From Streptomyces puniciscabiei (GTDB lineage: Bacteria > Actinomycetota > Actinomycetes > Streptomycetales > Streptomycetaceae): a stretch of DNA of 64,000 bases. The notes under the pieces are model-generated. The model was not told where the DNA came from and did not search any database. It saw only the letters and a list, made by a program, of their open reading frames with translations. The DNA lies in the NCBI RefSeq assembly GCF_006715785.1, contig NZ_VFNX01000001.1:3052501-3116500 (forward strand), written 5' to 3'. Below, piece after piece: positions 34,579 to 45,872 of the stretch (position 1 is the stretch's first letter; each line of letters opens with the position of its first letter). A program made the translations under genes and the position numbers.

Positions 34579-36177
34579 GTGGCTCGACACGACCGGCTGT
34601 ACCCGGAGCCGACGGGCGAGGTGCGCATGAGTCTGTCACTGCGCTTTGCCGCCGGATCGCACAAAGGCATGATCCGTGAGGGCAACGAGGACTCCGGTTA
34701 CGCCGGTCCCCGCCTGCTCGCGATCGCCGACGGCATGGGCGGCCAGGCGGCCGGCGAGGTCGCCTCCTCCGAGGTCATCTCCACCCTGGTCACGCTCGAC
34801 GACGACGTACCCGGCTCCGACCTCCTCACCTCGCTGGGCACGGCCGTACAGCGCGCCAACGACCAGCTGCGCGCCATGGTCGAGGAGGACCCCCAGCTCG
34901 AGGGCATGGGGACGACCCTCACCGCGCTGCTGTGGACCGGACAGCGTCTCGGTCTGGTCCACGTCGGCGACTCCCGCGCCTATCTGCTGCGCGACGGCGT
35001 CCTCACCCAGATCACCCAGGACCACACCTGGGTGCAGCGGCTCGTCGACGAGGGCCGGATCACCGAGGAAGAGGCCACCACCCACCCGCAGCGCTCCCTG
35101 CTGATGCGCGCCCTCGGCAGCGCCGAGCACGTCGAGCCCGATCTGTCGATCCGCGAGGTCCGGGCCGGCGACCGCTATCTGATCTGCTCCGACGGGCTGT
35201 CGGGGGTGGTCTCGCACCAGACGCTGGAGGAGACCCTCGCCAGCTACCAGGGCCCGCAGGAGACCGTGCAGGAGCTGATCCAGCTCGCGCTGCGCGGCGG
35301 CGGCCCGGACAACATCACCGTCATCGTCGCCGACGTCCTGGACCTGGACACCGGTGACACCCTCGCCGGGCAGCTGTCCGACCAGCCGGTCGTGGTCGGC
35401 GCGGTCGCCGAGAACCAGCACCATCTGCACGACAACGGCATCATGCAGACCCCGGCCGGCCGCGCCTCCCACCTGGGCCGCAGGCAGCCCGGGCACGGCG
35501 GCGGCGAGTTCGGCCCGCCCGGCTCCGGCGACACCACCGGCTACGTCCCGGCGGGCGGCTTCGACGACTGGGCCGACGGCGACTTCACCAAGCCGCGCGG
35601 GCGGCGCAGGTGGCTGAAGAGATCCCTGTACAGCGCGCTCGCCCTGGCCGTCGTGGGCGGCGGCCTCTACGGCGGCTACCGGTGGACGCAGACGCAGTAC
35701 TACGTCGGCGCCAAGGGCGAGCACGTGGCGCTGTACCGCGGCATCAGCCAGGACCTGGCCTGGGTGTCGCTGTCGAAGGTGGAGAAGGACCACCCCGAGA
35801 TCGAACTCAAGTACCTGCCGCCCTACCAGCAGAAGCAGGTCAAGAACACGATCACGGCGGGCGGTCTGCAGCAGGCCCAGGCGAAGATCGAGTCGCTGTC
35901 GGTGCAGGCCTCCGCGTGCCGGAAGCAGGCGGAGCGCCAGGCCGCCGAGTCCCAGCGGAACGCGAAGACGGGCCAGGGCGAGGCCGGGGGCACCACGGGA
36001 ACCACTCGTACCGCCTTCACGTCCAAGGCGGCGACGACACCGACACCGCACCCATCCGGTTCGGCGCCCGCTACGAAGACCCCTTCGAAGCCGCCGTCCG
36101 CGTCCGCCACTCCGAACCCCGGCCCGAGCCTCTCCGAGGATGAGCAGAAGGTCGTCGATCAGTGCGGCAAGCAGTAG
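34579..36177 (+). CDS. pstP: PP2C-family Ser/Thr phosphatase with C-terminal membrane anchor
   Basis: A 532-residue PPM phosphatase, the partner of PknB (PstP in mycobacteria). The catalytic domain (about 20-260) shows the metal-binding REGNEDSG, IADGMGGQAAGE, HVGDSRAYLLR, DHTW and GGPDNITVIV. One membrane helix lies at about 349-367 and the last 160 residues are outside, ending in a Thr/Pro/Ser-rich tail. The GTG at 34579 has GGAGGG eight bases upstream; a GTG at 34570 and an ATG at 34627 are alternative starts. It would reverse PknB phosphorylation of cell-wall proteins. Confidence 0.93.
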   Translation: MARHDRLYPEPTGEVRMSLSLRFAAGSHKGMIREGNEDSGYAGPRLLAIADGMGGQAAGEVASSEVISTLVTLDDDVPGSDLLTSLGTAVQRANDQLRAMVEEDPQLEGMGTTLTALLWTGQRLGLVHVGDSRAYLLRDGVLTQITQDHTWVQRLVDEGRITEEEATTHPQRSLLMRALGSAEHVEPDLSIREVRAGDRYLICSDGLSGVVSHQTLEETLASYQGPQETVQELIQLALRGGGPDNITVIVADVLDLDTGDTLAGQLSDQPVVVGAVAENQHHLHDNGIMQTPAGRASHLGRRQPGHGGGEFGPPGSGDTTGYVPAGGFDDWADGDFTKPRGRRRWLKRSLYSALALAVVGGGLYGGYRWTQTQYYVGAKGEHVALYRGISQDLAWVSLSKVEKDHPEIELKYLPPYQQKQVKNTITAGGLQQAQAKIESLSVQASACRKQAERQAAESQRNAKTGQGEAGGTTGTTRTAFTSKAATTPTPHPSGSAPATKTPSKPPSASATPNPGPSLSEDEQKVVDQCGKQ

Positions 36178-36204
36178 CCGAGCCGCGAGAGGCCCTGTCA
36201 CACG

Positions 36205-37644
36205 ATGAGCAGTACGACTAACTCGCCGACGCACCACACGTCCACGATCGGCGCGATCGGCGCGCCGAGCCGCCGCAACACCGAGCTGGCCCTGCTGGTC
36301 TTCGCCGTGGTCATCCCGGTGTTCGCCTACGCCAACGTGGGCCTGGCCATCAACAACTCGGTGCCCGCCGGGCTGCTGTCCTACGGCCTCGGTCTCGGTC
36401 TGCTGGCCGGCGTCGCCCATCTCGCCGTACGGAAGTTCGCGCCGTACGCCGACCCGCTGCTGCTGCCGCTGGCCACGCTGCTCAACGGGCTCGGGCTCGT
36501 GGTGATCTGGCGGCTGGACCAGTCGAGGCTGCTGCAGCAGATGCATGCCGCGGGCGGCAAGGCGGCCAACCAGCTGCTCTACACGGCGCTGGGCATCGCG
36601 CTCTTCGCCGTGGTGCTGATCTTCCTCAAGGACCACCGCACGCTGCAGCGGTACACCTACATCTCGATGGTCGGCGCGCTGGTCCTGCTGCTCCTGCCGC
36701 TGGTCCCGGGCCTCGGCCTGAACGTGTACGGCGCGAAGATCTGGATCCACGTCGGCAGCTTCTCCATCCAGCCCGGTGAGTTCGCCAAGCTCGTGCTGGC
36801 GGTGTTCTTCGCCGGCTATCTGATGGTGAAGCGGGACGCGCTGGCCCTGGCCAGCCGCCGTTTCCTGGGGCTGTATCTGCCGCGTGGCCGTGACCTCGGC
36901 CCGATCCTCGTCGTCTGGGCGATCTCGATCCTCATCCTCGTCTTCGAGACCGACCTCGGTACGTCGCTGCTGTTCTTCGGCATGTTCGTGATCATGCTGT
37001 ACGTCGCCACCGAGCGGACCAGCTGGATCGTCTTCGGTCTGCTGATGTCCGCAGTCGGCGCCGTCGGCGTGGCGAGCTTCGAGACGCACGTGCAGCAGCG
37101 TGTGCAGGCCTGGCTCGACCCGATGAAGGAGTTCAAGCTCAGCCGTCAGGGCCTGCCGGGCCACTCCGAGCAGCTCATGCAGGCCCAGTGGGCGTTCGGC
37201 TCCGGCGGCACTCTCGGCACCGGCTGGGGCCAGGGCCACTCCGAACTGATCGGTTTCGCCGCCAACTCCGACTTCGTCCTCGCCACCTTCGGCGAAGAGC
37301 TGGGTCTGGCGGGCATCATGGCGATCCTGCTGATCTACGGCCTGATCGCCGAGCGTGGCATCCGTACCGCCCTCGCCGCCCGCGATCCGTTCGGCAAGCT
37401 GCTGGCCATCGGCCTGTCCGGTGGCTTCGCACTCCAGGTCTTCGTCGTGGCCGGCGGTGTGATGGGGCTCATCCCGCTGACCGGTATGACCATGCCGTTC
37501 CTGGCGTACGGCGGTTCGTCCGTGATCGCGAACTGGGCGCTGATCGGCATCCTGATCCGCATCAGCGACACCGCCCGCCGCCCGGCGCCCACCCCCGCCA
37601 CCAACCCCGACGCCGAGATGACCCAGGTGGTCCGCCCGTCATGA
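36205..37644 (+). CDS. rodA: SEDS-family peptidoglycan polymerase (FtsW/RodA)
   Basis: A 479-residue polytopic protein with about ten membrane helices. SEDS signatures include LVPGLGLNVYGAKIWIHVGSFSIQPGEFAKL, ETDLGTSLLFFGMF, GQGHSELIGFAANSDFVLATFGEE and the final GMTMPFLAYGGSSVIANW. SEDS proteins polymerise glycan strands from lipid II together with a class B PBP; the next gene, overlapping by four bases, is exactly that (pbpA). By position it matches mycobacterial RodA in the pstP-rodA-pbpA-pknB operon. FtsW and RodA cannot be separated with certainty by motif. Confidence 0.94.
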   Translation: MSSTTNSPTHHTSTIGAIGAPSRRNTELALLVFAVVIPVFAYANVGLAINNSVPAGLLSYGLGLGLLAGVAHLAVRKFAPYADPLLLPLATLLNGLGLVVIWRLDQSRLLQQMHAAGGKAANQLLYTALGIALFAVVLIFLKDHRTLQRYTYISMVGALVLLLLPLVPGLGLNVYGAKIWIHVGSFSIQPGEFAKLVLAVFFAGYLMVKRDALALASRRFLGLYLPRGRDLGPILVVWAISILILVFETDLGTSLLFFGMFVIMLYVATERTSWIVFGLLMSAVGAVGVASFETHVQQRVQAWLDPMKEFKLSRQGLPGHSEQLMQAQWAFGSGGTLGTGWGQGHSELIGFAANSDFVLATFGEELGLAGIMAILLIYGLIAERGIRTALAARDPFGKLLAIGLSGGFALQVFVVAGGVMGLIPLTGMTMPFLAYGGSSVIANWALIGILIRISDTARRPAPTPATNPDAEMTQVVRPS

Positions 37645-39104
37645 ACAAGCCCCTGCGCCGGATCGCGATCTTCTGTGGCCTGCTCATCCTGGCCCTGCTG
37701 ATCCGGGACAACTACCTGCAGTACGTCAAGGCCGACCAGCTGGCGACCGAGAAGGACAACCGCCGGGTCTCCATCGAGCGGTACGCCCACCCGCGCGGCG
37801 ACATCATCGTCGATGGCAACCCGATAACCGGGTCGGTCCAGGTCACGCACGGCGACTTCAAGTACAAGCGCACCTACAAGGACGGGGCCATGTGGGCCCC
37901 GGTCACCGGCTACTCCTCCCAGGTCTACGGCAGCAACTACCTGGAGGGCGTCGAGGACAGCATCCTCACCGGCAACGACGACCGGCTCTTCTTCCGCAAC
38001 ACCCTGGACATGATCACGGGCAAGCAGCGGCAGGGCGGCAACGTGGTCACGACCCTCAACGCGGCGGCGCAGAAGGCGGCGTTCGACGGTCTGAAGCAGC
38101 AGGGCAGCAAGGGTGCCGTGGTCGCTCTGGAGCCGTCCACCGGCAAGATCCTCGCGATGGCCTCCTACCCCTCGTACGACCCCTCCACCATCGCCGGTGG
38201 GTCGGACGGCAAGGCCTGGACCACCCTGACCAAGGACAAGGCCGAGCCCATGGTGAACCGGGCGCTGCGCCAGACCTACCCGCCGGGCTCCACCTTCAAG
38301 GTGGTCACCGCGGCGGCGGCGCTGGAGAACGGGCTGTACAAGTCGGCCGACGAGCAGACGAACTCGCCGCTTCCGTGGATCATGCCGGGCACCCGGCTGC
38401 CGCTGAAGAACGAGGGCAACATCCCCTGCAAGAACGCCACGCTGCGCACGGCGCTGCAGTACTCCTGCAACTCGGTCTTCGGCAAGATCGGTTCCGACCT
38501 CGGCAACGCCAAGATGCTGGCGGAGGCGAAGAAGTTCGGCTTCGACTCCCCGCAGGACACGCCGGTCCGCGCCTACCCCTCGGTGTTCTCCGACAACATG
38601 AACCAGTCGCAGACCGCGCTGTCCTCCATCGGCCAGTACAACACCGCCGCGACGCCGCTGCAGATGGCCATGGTCGCCTCGGCGGTCGCCAATGACGGCA
38701 AGCTGATGAAGCCGTACATGGTCGACCAGCTGGAGTCCTCCAACGTCGACCCGGTCGAGAAGACGCAGCCGGAGGAGATGAGCCGGCCGCTGTCGCCGGC
38801 CAACGCGCAGATCCTGCAGTCGATGATGCAGACGGTGGTCGAGAAGGGCACCGGTACGAACGCGAAGATCAACGGCGTCACCGTGGGCGGCAAGACCGGT
38901 ACCGCGCAGCACGGTGTGGCGAACAGCGCCAACCCGTACGCCTGGTTCATCTCCTTCGCCAAGATGCCCGACGGCAGCTCGCCGGTCGCCGTGGCCGTGG
39001 TGATCGAGGACGAGAGCGCCAACCGCGACGACATCTCCGGTGGCGGCCTGGCCGCGCCGATCGCGAAGAGCGTCATGGAGGCGGTCATCCAATCCAAGAA
39101 GTGA
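37641..39104 (+). CDS. pbpA: Class B penicillin-binding protein PbpA
   Basis: A 487-residue transpeptidase. After a short cytoplasmic stretch, one membrane anchor (about 8-25), a dimerisation/pedestal region (RYAHPRGDIIVDGNPI), and the transpeptidase domain with STFK (about residue 215), SCN (about 274) and KTGTAQ (about 418). It crosslinks glycan made by the coupled SEDS partner. ATG overlaps the rodA stop as ATGA. Mycobacterial PbpA is a PknB target, which fits the operon. Confidence 0.95.
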   Translation: MNKPLRRIAIFCGLLILALLIRDNYLQYVKADQLATEKDNRRVSIERYAHPRGDIIVDGNPITGSVQVTHGDFKYKRTYKDGAMWAPVTGYSSQVYGSNYLEGVEDSILTGNDDRLFFRNTLDMITGKQRQGGNVVTTLNAAAQKAAFDGLKQQGSKGAVVALEPSTGKILAMASYPSYDPSTIAGGSDGKAWTTLTKDKAEPMVNRALRQTYPPGSTFKVVTAAAALENGLYKSADEQTNSPLPWIMPGTRLPLKNEGNIPCKNATLRTALQYSCNSVFGKIGSDLGNAKMLAEAKKFGFDSPQDTPVRAYPSVFSDNMNQSQTALSSIGQYNTAATPLQMAMVASAVANDGKLMKPYMVDQLESSNVDPVEKTQPEEMSRPLSPANAQILQSMMQTVVEKGTGTNAKINGVTVGGKTGTAQHGVANSANPYAWFISFAKMPDGSSPVAVAVVIEDESANRDDISGGGLAAPIAKSVMEAVIQSKK

Positions 39105-39291
39105 TCTGCCCCGGAAGGTGACGCCGCTCACGTCTCCTCCACATCGCCGCACGTTGCGATACCGGTCCTGTATCGGGTTACGGGCTTGGCCAGGTCACAC
39201 AAAGCGAGCCGGGTACGGTAGGCCCGGACGGCAGCCTCCGGCCGCACACGACTGTGCGGCCGGGACCGACGGAGAGGGCTGGTAGGTAGCT

Positions 39292-41298
<2,007 letters not shown>

Positions 41299-41316
41299 CG
41301 CTCCCCGGCATCCGAC

Positions 41317-41347
41317 AATGGGCCCCACCGTCTTGGTGGGGCCCATT
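41317..41347. terminator. Bidirectional terminator between pknB and the sortase operon
   Basis: Perfect 13-bp arms AATGGGCCCCACC and GGTGGGGCCCATT around GTCTT. It closes pknB on the plus strand (followed by CTTCT) and the sortase operon on the minus strand. Confidence 0.9.
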
Positions 41348-41378
41348 CTTCTGGCCCCCCACAAGGGGCCCCGTCACC

Positions 41379-42131
41379 TCATCGCAGTTCTTCGGGCGGA
41401 GTCCGCTTGCTGTCGACCTTCTGCACCCGGACCAGCTCCCCCCACACCACATACCGGTACTCCGAGGTGTACACCGGAGTGCAGGTCGTCAGGGTGATGT
41501 AGTGGCCCGGCTTCTTCTTGCCGGACTCCTTCGGGAGCTGGTCGATGACCTTGACGTTGTACTTCGAGGTCTCCGGCAGGATCGAGAAGACCTTGTAGAC
41601 GTACCAGTCGTCCCGCGTCTCGAAGACGATCGGGTCGCCCTTCTTCACCTTGTCGATGTTGTGGAACTTGGCGCCGTGGCCGTCGCGGTGGGCCGCGAGG
41701 GTGAAGTTGCCGGTCTTGCCGGTCATGGGGAGGGTCGCCTTGACGGGGTCCGTGTAGTAGCCGGCCACACCGTCGTTCAGGACGTCCGTGCTCGTGCCCT
41801 TCTCGACCAGGACCACGCCGTTCTTCATCGACGGCACGTGCAGGAAGCCGATGCCGTCCTTGGTGTCGAGGGCACCCGGAGCGGAGTCCGTGGAGTGCGC
41901 CCAGTGCTGGCGGACCTTTTCAGACTGTTTGTCCGCCTTGCGGTCCGCTATCACGTTCGTCCACCAGAGGGAGTAGACGACGAAGAGGGCGAGCAACAGA
42001 CCGGCGGTGATGAGGATTTCGCCCACCACGCTGACCGTCATGGCGATCCGCCCGGGACGCCGACGGCGCGCGGCGGGCTCCGGGTCGGACGCGTCCGTGT
42101 GTTCTTCGGTGTCGTCGGCGGTCGCTGCCAC
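41379..42131 (-). CDS. srtE: Class E sortase (last in operon)
   Basis: A 250-residue membrane-anchored cysteine transpeptidase. The N-terminus is cytoplasmic and acidic/basic, then one helix (about 40-62), then the sortase fold with catalytic His in FTLAAHRDGHG, Cys in ITLTTCTPVYTSEYRYVVWG and the Arg in YRYV. Class E sortases in Streptomyces attach LAXTG proteins such as chaplins to the wall; in S. coelicolor two such genes beside pknB are needed for aerial hyphae. Starts at GTG 42131, fourteen bases after the previous sortase, with AAGGAA upstream. Confidence 0.93.
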   Translation of the reverse strand: MAATADDTEEHTDASDPEPAARRRRPGRIAMTVSVVGEILITAGLLLALFVVYSLWWTNVIADRKADKQSEKVRQHWAHSTDSAPGALDTKDGIGFLHVPSMKNGVVLVEKGTSTDVLNDGVAGYYTDPVKATLPMTGKTGNFTLAAHRDGHGAKFHNIDKVKKGDPIVFETRDDWYVYKVFSILPETSKYNVKVIDQLPKESGKKKPGHYITLTTCTPVYTSEYRYVVWGELVRVQKVDSKRTPPEELR

Positions 42132-42145
42132 AGTTTCCTTAGCCC

Positions 42146-43348
42146 CTACTCGATGAGCGCATCCGGCTTGCCCTTGCTGCGCGGGCGTTCCTCGACCATC
42201 TTGCCCCAGACGACCAGCCGGTACTTGCTGGTGAACTCCGGTGTGCATGTGGTGAGGGTGATGTAGCGGCCGGGTCCGGTGAAGCCCGAGCCCCGCGGAA
42301 CGGGGTCCAGCACGCTGGTGTTTGACGGCGAGGTCACCGGCAGCGTGCTGGTCACCTTGTACACGAAGTACTCGTCCTGCGTCTCGACCACGACCGCGTC
42401 ACCGGGCTTGAGCTTGTTGATGTAGCGGAACGGTTCGCCGTGCGTGTTGCGGTGCGCCGCGAGACCGAAGTTACCGGTCTTGGCATCGGGCATCGCGGTC
42501 TTCAGCGGGGGCTCGCCGTAGTGCCCGACCATGCCCTTGTCGAGGACCTTCTCCTTGCTGACGCCCTCCGCTATCGGCGCGACCACGTCCAGCTTGGGAA
42601 TGTGCAGGATGGCGAAACCCTGCCCCGGCTCGAAGACCCCCGGGTTGCGCTTGCCGCTCGCCCAGTCGTCCTGGAGCTGGTGCGTCTCGCTGCCCGCCTG
42701 CGCGTGCGCGCGGATGTTGGTCCACCACAGCTGATAGGTGACGAACAGCAGCATCAGCACGCCGGTGGTGATGAACACCTCGCCGATCGCCCGGCTCGCG
42801 ATGACGCCCGGGCTCGGCTTGCGCAGGCGCGCCTGCCGCCGTGCCTCCACCCGGGACAGCGGCCGGCCGGGCTCCGCCGAGTCCGCCGGCTCCGAGGGTG
42901 CCGCCTCCCGTCGGCCGCCATGGCGCCCGCCACGGCGCTTGGCGGCCTTTCTGCGGGCCGCGCGGCCACCGGCGGCGGGTCCGGCGCCGGAGGAGGCTGA
43001 AGAGGCTGCAGAGGCCCTGGAGGCGGTGGGGGTGGCTGTGACCTCGCTGCCGCTGCCCGAGGGCGGATCACCGGCGATCCGCAGCGCCATCGTCTCGTCG
43101 TCGAGGACGGGACGGGCGTCATCCCGGTACGGATACGGGGCGCCGTACGTGCCACCGTACGGATCAGGGGACGAGGACGCGCCCTGCGACTCGCCGTGCG
43201 GTCCGCCGTGCGGTCCGCCGTACGGCCGGCTGTACCGCTCCTGGTACGCCGCGCCCGCCGCGTCCCAGTCCTCAAGCGCACCGGAAGCCTCGTACGACTG
43301 ATCCCCGTACGAGGCATCGGTCTCGCGTTCCGGGCGCAGCGCGGTCAC
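42146..43348 (-). CDS. srtE: Class E sortase with long Tyr/Pro/Gly-rich cytoplasmic arm
   Basis: A 400-residue sortase. The first 180 residues are cytoplasmic and low in complexity: Tyr/Gly/Pro/Ser repeats (RPYGGPHGGPHG, DPYGGTYGAPYPYR), then an Ala/Arg basic patch. One membrane helix (about 195-218) leads to the sortase domain with His in FGLAAHRNTHG and Cys in ITLTTCTPEFTSKYRLVVWG. This arm is far longer than in the two other sortases here. GTG start overlaps the pabA stop (GTGA, 43345-43348). Confidence 0.92.
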   Translation of the reverse strand: MTALRPERETDASYGDQSYEASGALEDWDAAGAAYQERYSRPYGGPHGGPHGESQGASSSPDPYGGTYGAPYPYRDDARPVLDDETMALRIAGDPPSGSGSEVTATPTASRASAASSASSGAGPAAGGRAARRKAAKRRGGRHGGRREAAPSEPADSAEPGRPLSRVEARRQARLRKPSPGVIASRAIGEVFITTGVLMLLFVTYQLWWTNIRAHAQAGSETHQLQDDWASGKRNPGVFEPGQGFAILHIPKLDVVAPIAEGVSKEKVLDKGMVGHYGEPPLKTAMPDAKTGNFGLAAHRNTHGEPFRYINKLKPGDAVVVETQDEYFVYKVTSTLPVTSPSNTSVLDPVPRGSGFTGPGRYITLTTCTPEFTSKYRLVVWGKMVEERPRSKGKPDALIE

Positions 43349-43983
43349 GCCGTGGCCCTGCCCACCACCGGGGCCAGCCCCGTCGACCTCGCCACGGCGC
43401 CCGCGTCGCCGCACTCCACCAGCCAGTTGGCCAGCATCCGGTGCCCGTGCTCGGTCAGCACCGACTCGGGGTGGAACTGCACACCCTCGACCCGGAGTTC
43501 ACGGTGCCGCAGGCCCATGATGATGCCGTCGTGGGTGCGGGCGGTCACCTCCAGCTCGGCCGGGACCGTCGCCGGCTCGGCGGCGAGAGAGTGGTAGCGG
43601 GTCGCGGTGAAGGGCGAGGGCAGACCCGCGAAGACGCCCTTGCCCTCGTGCTCCACCAGCGAGGTCTTGCCGTGCAGCAGCTCCGGCGCCCGGTCCACCA
43701 CACCGCCGTACGCCACCTGCATCGACTGCATGCCGAGGCACACCCCGAAGACCGGCACGCCGGTGGACGCGCAGTGCCGGACCATGTCCACGCACACGCC
43801 CGCCTCCTCCGGCGTCCCCGGTCCGGGCGAGAGCAGCACCCCGTCGAATCCGTCCTGGGCATGCGCCGTCGACACCTCGTCGTTCCGCAGCACCTCGCAC
43901 TCGGCACCCAGCTGATACAGGTACTGGACGAGGTTGAAGACGAAGCTGTCGTAGTTGTCGACGACGAGAATCCGCGCACTCAC
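43345..43983 (-). CDS. pabA: Aminodeoxychorismate/anthranilate synthase glutaminase (PabA/TrpG)
   Basis: A 212-residue class I glutamine amidotransferase. RILVVDNYDSFVFNLVQYL starts the domain; the catalytic triad is Cys in VFGVCLGMQSM (near 80) and His/Glu in EGVQFHPESVLTEHG. It supplies ammonia for folate or tryptophan precursors; the chorismate-binding partner is not in this window. It is coupled at both ends: GTG overlapping the small membrane gene (43980-43983) and a stop overlapping the sortase start. In actinobacteria a pabA/trpG gene embedded beside pknB and the sortases is usual. Confidence 0.93.
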   Translation of the reverse strand: MSARILVVDNYDSFVFNLVQYLYQLGAECEVLRNDEVSTAHAQDGFDGVLLSPGPGTPEEAGVCVDMVRHCASTGVPVFGVCLGMQSMQVAYGGVVDRAPELLHGKTSLVEHEGKGVFAGLPSPFTATRYHSLAAEPATVPAELEVTARTHDGIIMGLRHRELRVEGVQFHPESVLTEHGHRMLANWLVECGDAGAVARSTGLAPVVGRATA

Positions 43984-44141
43984 TGGTTGTCCACCGTCAC
44001 ATCGTTGAAGGGCAGCAGTGGTTCGGCCCAGGGGAAGACGTACTGGAAGAGGATGTAGATCACGGCCAGGACCAGGACGAAGGAGATCAGCGCCTTGATC
44101 CACGCGTTGCCCGGCAGATGCCGCCAGATCCAGCCGTACAT
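43980..44141 (-). CDS. Small single-pass membrane protein (53 residues)
   Basis: A 53-residue protein with a helix at about 16-36 (KALISFVLVLAVIYILFQYVFP), a Trp-rich N-terminus (MYGWIWRHLPGN) and an acidic end. The ATG at 44141 follows GGAAGGAAC; its stop overlaps pabA. It lies between a sortase and pabA in the operon. I do not recognise a named family; it is conserved-looking in position and may be a sortase or divisome accessory (inference). Confidence 0.75.
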   Translation of the reverse strand: MYGWIWRHLPGNAWIKALISFVLVLAVIYILFQYVFPWAEPLLPFNDVTVDNQ

Positions 44142-44193
44142 GCCGTTCCTTCCGTATCCCCACGGCACCTGACTCACGCCGTACGCCACCAGA

Positions 44194-44886
44194 CTAACGG
44201 CGCAGAGCCTCCGGTTCGCCTGCCTCCACAGACTGTGTGGAGTCCAGGTGCGCCCAGACGATCAGCCGATGACTGTGCCCCCATTCCGGATCGCACGTCG
44301 TCAGGGTCAGATACCGGCCCGGTCGCGTATACCCGGACTTACGTGGCACAGGGTCGATCACCTCAACGTCGGTCGGCACCGTTTTGTAGGGCCCTTTGTC
44401 GATCCGATACGTGAACCAGGTCGTCCCGTCCGTGAGGACCACGGCGTCCCCCGGCCGCAGCTCCGGGAAGTCCTTGAACGGATCACCGTACGTGCGCCGG
44501 TGACCGGCCACCGCGAAGTTCCCCTCCTGGCCGAGCTGTGCGGTGCCCGCGTAGTGGGCGAGCCCCTTCGCCAGGACGTCCCGGCCGGTGCCCTCCAGGA
44601 CCGGCTTGTTCCACGTGAAACCGAGCCGCGGGATGTACATGATCGCGAAGGCCTTGCCGTAGTGGTACGGATCCGGCCGCGTCGCCTTGATCGTCTGCTC
44701 GCCCGGAGCGGTCGCCGTCGGCTGCACGCTCCCCTTCGCCCACTGCCGGTGCAACTGGTCGATCTGGTCGTTCATGGCGCCGTCGGCCCGCACGCCCGTC
44801 CAGAACAGCACGTAGGCGACGAAGAGCACGATCAGGGCGCCGACGGTGATGCACAGCTCGCTGACGGTCCGGACGATCACGCGCAC
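44194..44886 (-). CDS. Class E sortase (first in operon)
   Basis: A 230-residue sortase with an N-terminal membrane helix (about 8-29), catalytic His in FAVAGHRRTYGDPF and Cys in LTLTTCDPEWGHSHRLIVWA, with the Arg in HRLI. It has a very short cytoplasmic end, unlike the two downstream paralogues, and a Pro-rich, Glu-ending tail. GTG start behind GGAGG five bases upstream. Follows the DUF881 gene by 43 bases. Contains a one-mismatch parS-like sequence at 44608-44621. Confidence 0.92.
   Translation of the reverse strand: MRVIVRTVSELCITVGALIVLFVAYVLFWTGVRADGAMNDQIDQLHRQWAKGSVQPTATAPGEQTIKATRPDPYHYGKAFAIMYIPRLGFTWNKPVLEGTGRDVLAKGLAHYAGTAQLGQEGNFAVAGHRRTYGDPFKDFPELRPGDAVVLTDGTTWFTYRIDKGPYKTVPTDVEVIDPVPRKSGYTRPGRYLTLTTCDPEWGHSHRLIVWAHLDSTQSVEAGEPEALRR
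44608..44621. other. Near-parS sequence inside a sortase gene
   Basis: GTTCCACGTGAAAC differs from the parS consensus GTTTCACGTGAAAC at one base. Could be a weaker ParB site. Confidence 0.45.
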
Positions 44887-44929
44887 CGGCGCCTCCGGGA
44901 CGGATGGCTGGCGTACGGCTGACGGATGG

Positions 44930-45718
44930 CTACTGCACGGGCTTCGCGTAGTGCAGATCCACTGTGCCCGAGTAGCCCGGAAGAGTCACCGTCCCGTCGT
45001 CGGTCACTTTCCAGCCGAGGCCGTAGACATTGACGTACACCATGTACGTCTGGATCGCCTTGCTCGCCGCGAGCGCCTGCTGCAGCCTGTCCGGATCACC
45101 GACCGCAGTGATCTTGTACGGCGGTGAGTAGACCCGGCCCTGCAGGATCAGCGTGTTGCCGACGCAGCGCACGGCGCTGGTGGAGATCAGCCGCTGGTCC
45201 ATGACCTTGATGCCCCGGGCGCCGCCCTGCCACAGCGCGTTCACCACGGCCTGCAGATCCTGCTGGTGGATGACCAGGTAGTCGGGCTGCGGCTCGGGAT
45301 AGCCGGGAAGCTTGGCGGTGGCGTTGGGCGGGGCGTCATTGAGGGTGACGGTGATGGCACGGCCGGTGAGCTTCTGGGTGCCGGCGCTCTGCTCCAGCCC
45401 GCTGAGCCTGCGGTCCTGCGCCTTGCTGCTGCCGTCGTCGCTCTCCGCGAGGGACTCCACGCTCCCGCGCAGCGCCGCGTTGGACTCGTCCAGCCCCTTG
45501 TTCTTGCGGCTGCGCTGCTGGATCAGGTCCGACAGCTTCAGCAGAGACCCGTCCTGACGGATGTCGGTGCCCTTGGCCGTGTCGAAGCTGGTGAAGAAGA
45601 TCAGTCCCGCGAGGGCGAAGACCGCCGCCGTGAGTACCCGCACGGGGCGGAAACGCAGGCGGCCGCCAGGGCCGGAGCCCGTTGATTGCGTCCCGGGGGA
45701 GTCGGCAGAATTGCTCAA
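44930..45718 (-). CDS. DUF881 family membrane protein
   Basis: A 262-residue protein: short cytoplasmic N-terminus, one helix (about 27-45), a coiled-coil region (about 60-120) and the DUF881 domain with [40 protein letters not shown] and [19 protein letters not shown]881 proteins occur beside crgA and other division genes in actinobacteria and are thought to act in cell envelope or division; the exact role is not known. The start is a TTG with AAGGAG eleven bases upstream. First gene of the minus-strand sortase operon, divergent from crgA. Confidence 0.88.
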   Translation of the reverse strand: MSNSADSPGTQSTGSGPGGRLRFRPVRVLTAAVFALAGLIFFTSFDTAKGTDIRQDGSLLKLSDLIQQRSRKNKGLDESNAALRGSVESLAESDDGSSKAQDRRLSGLEQSAGTQKLTGRAITVTLNDAPPNATAKLPGYPEPQPDYLVIHQQDLQAVVNALWQGGARGIKVMDQRLISTSAVRCVGNTLILQGRVYSPPYKITAVGDPDRLQQALAASKAIQTYMVYVNVYGLGWKVTDDGTVTLPGYSGTVDLHYAKPVQ

Positions 45719-45872
45719 CGTACCCTTATCTCCTTCGGCGCCACGGAAGCACTACGCTAACGGACGCCCGGGGGAGCACACAGAGTCGCCATCATGGCCC
45801 CTTGTACGCTGCCCCGAGCCCCGAACCGGTTTACCTGCGCGGCCACGCAGCGCATCGACAGGAGAGACCCTC

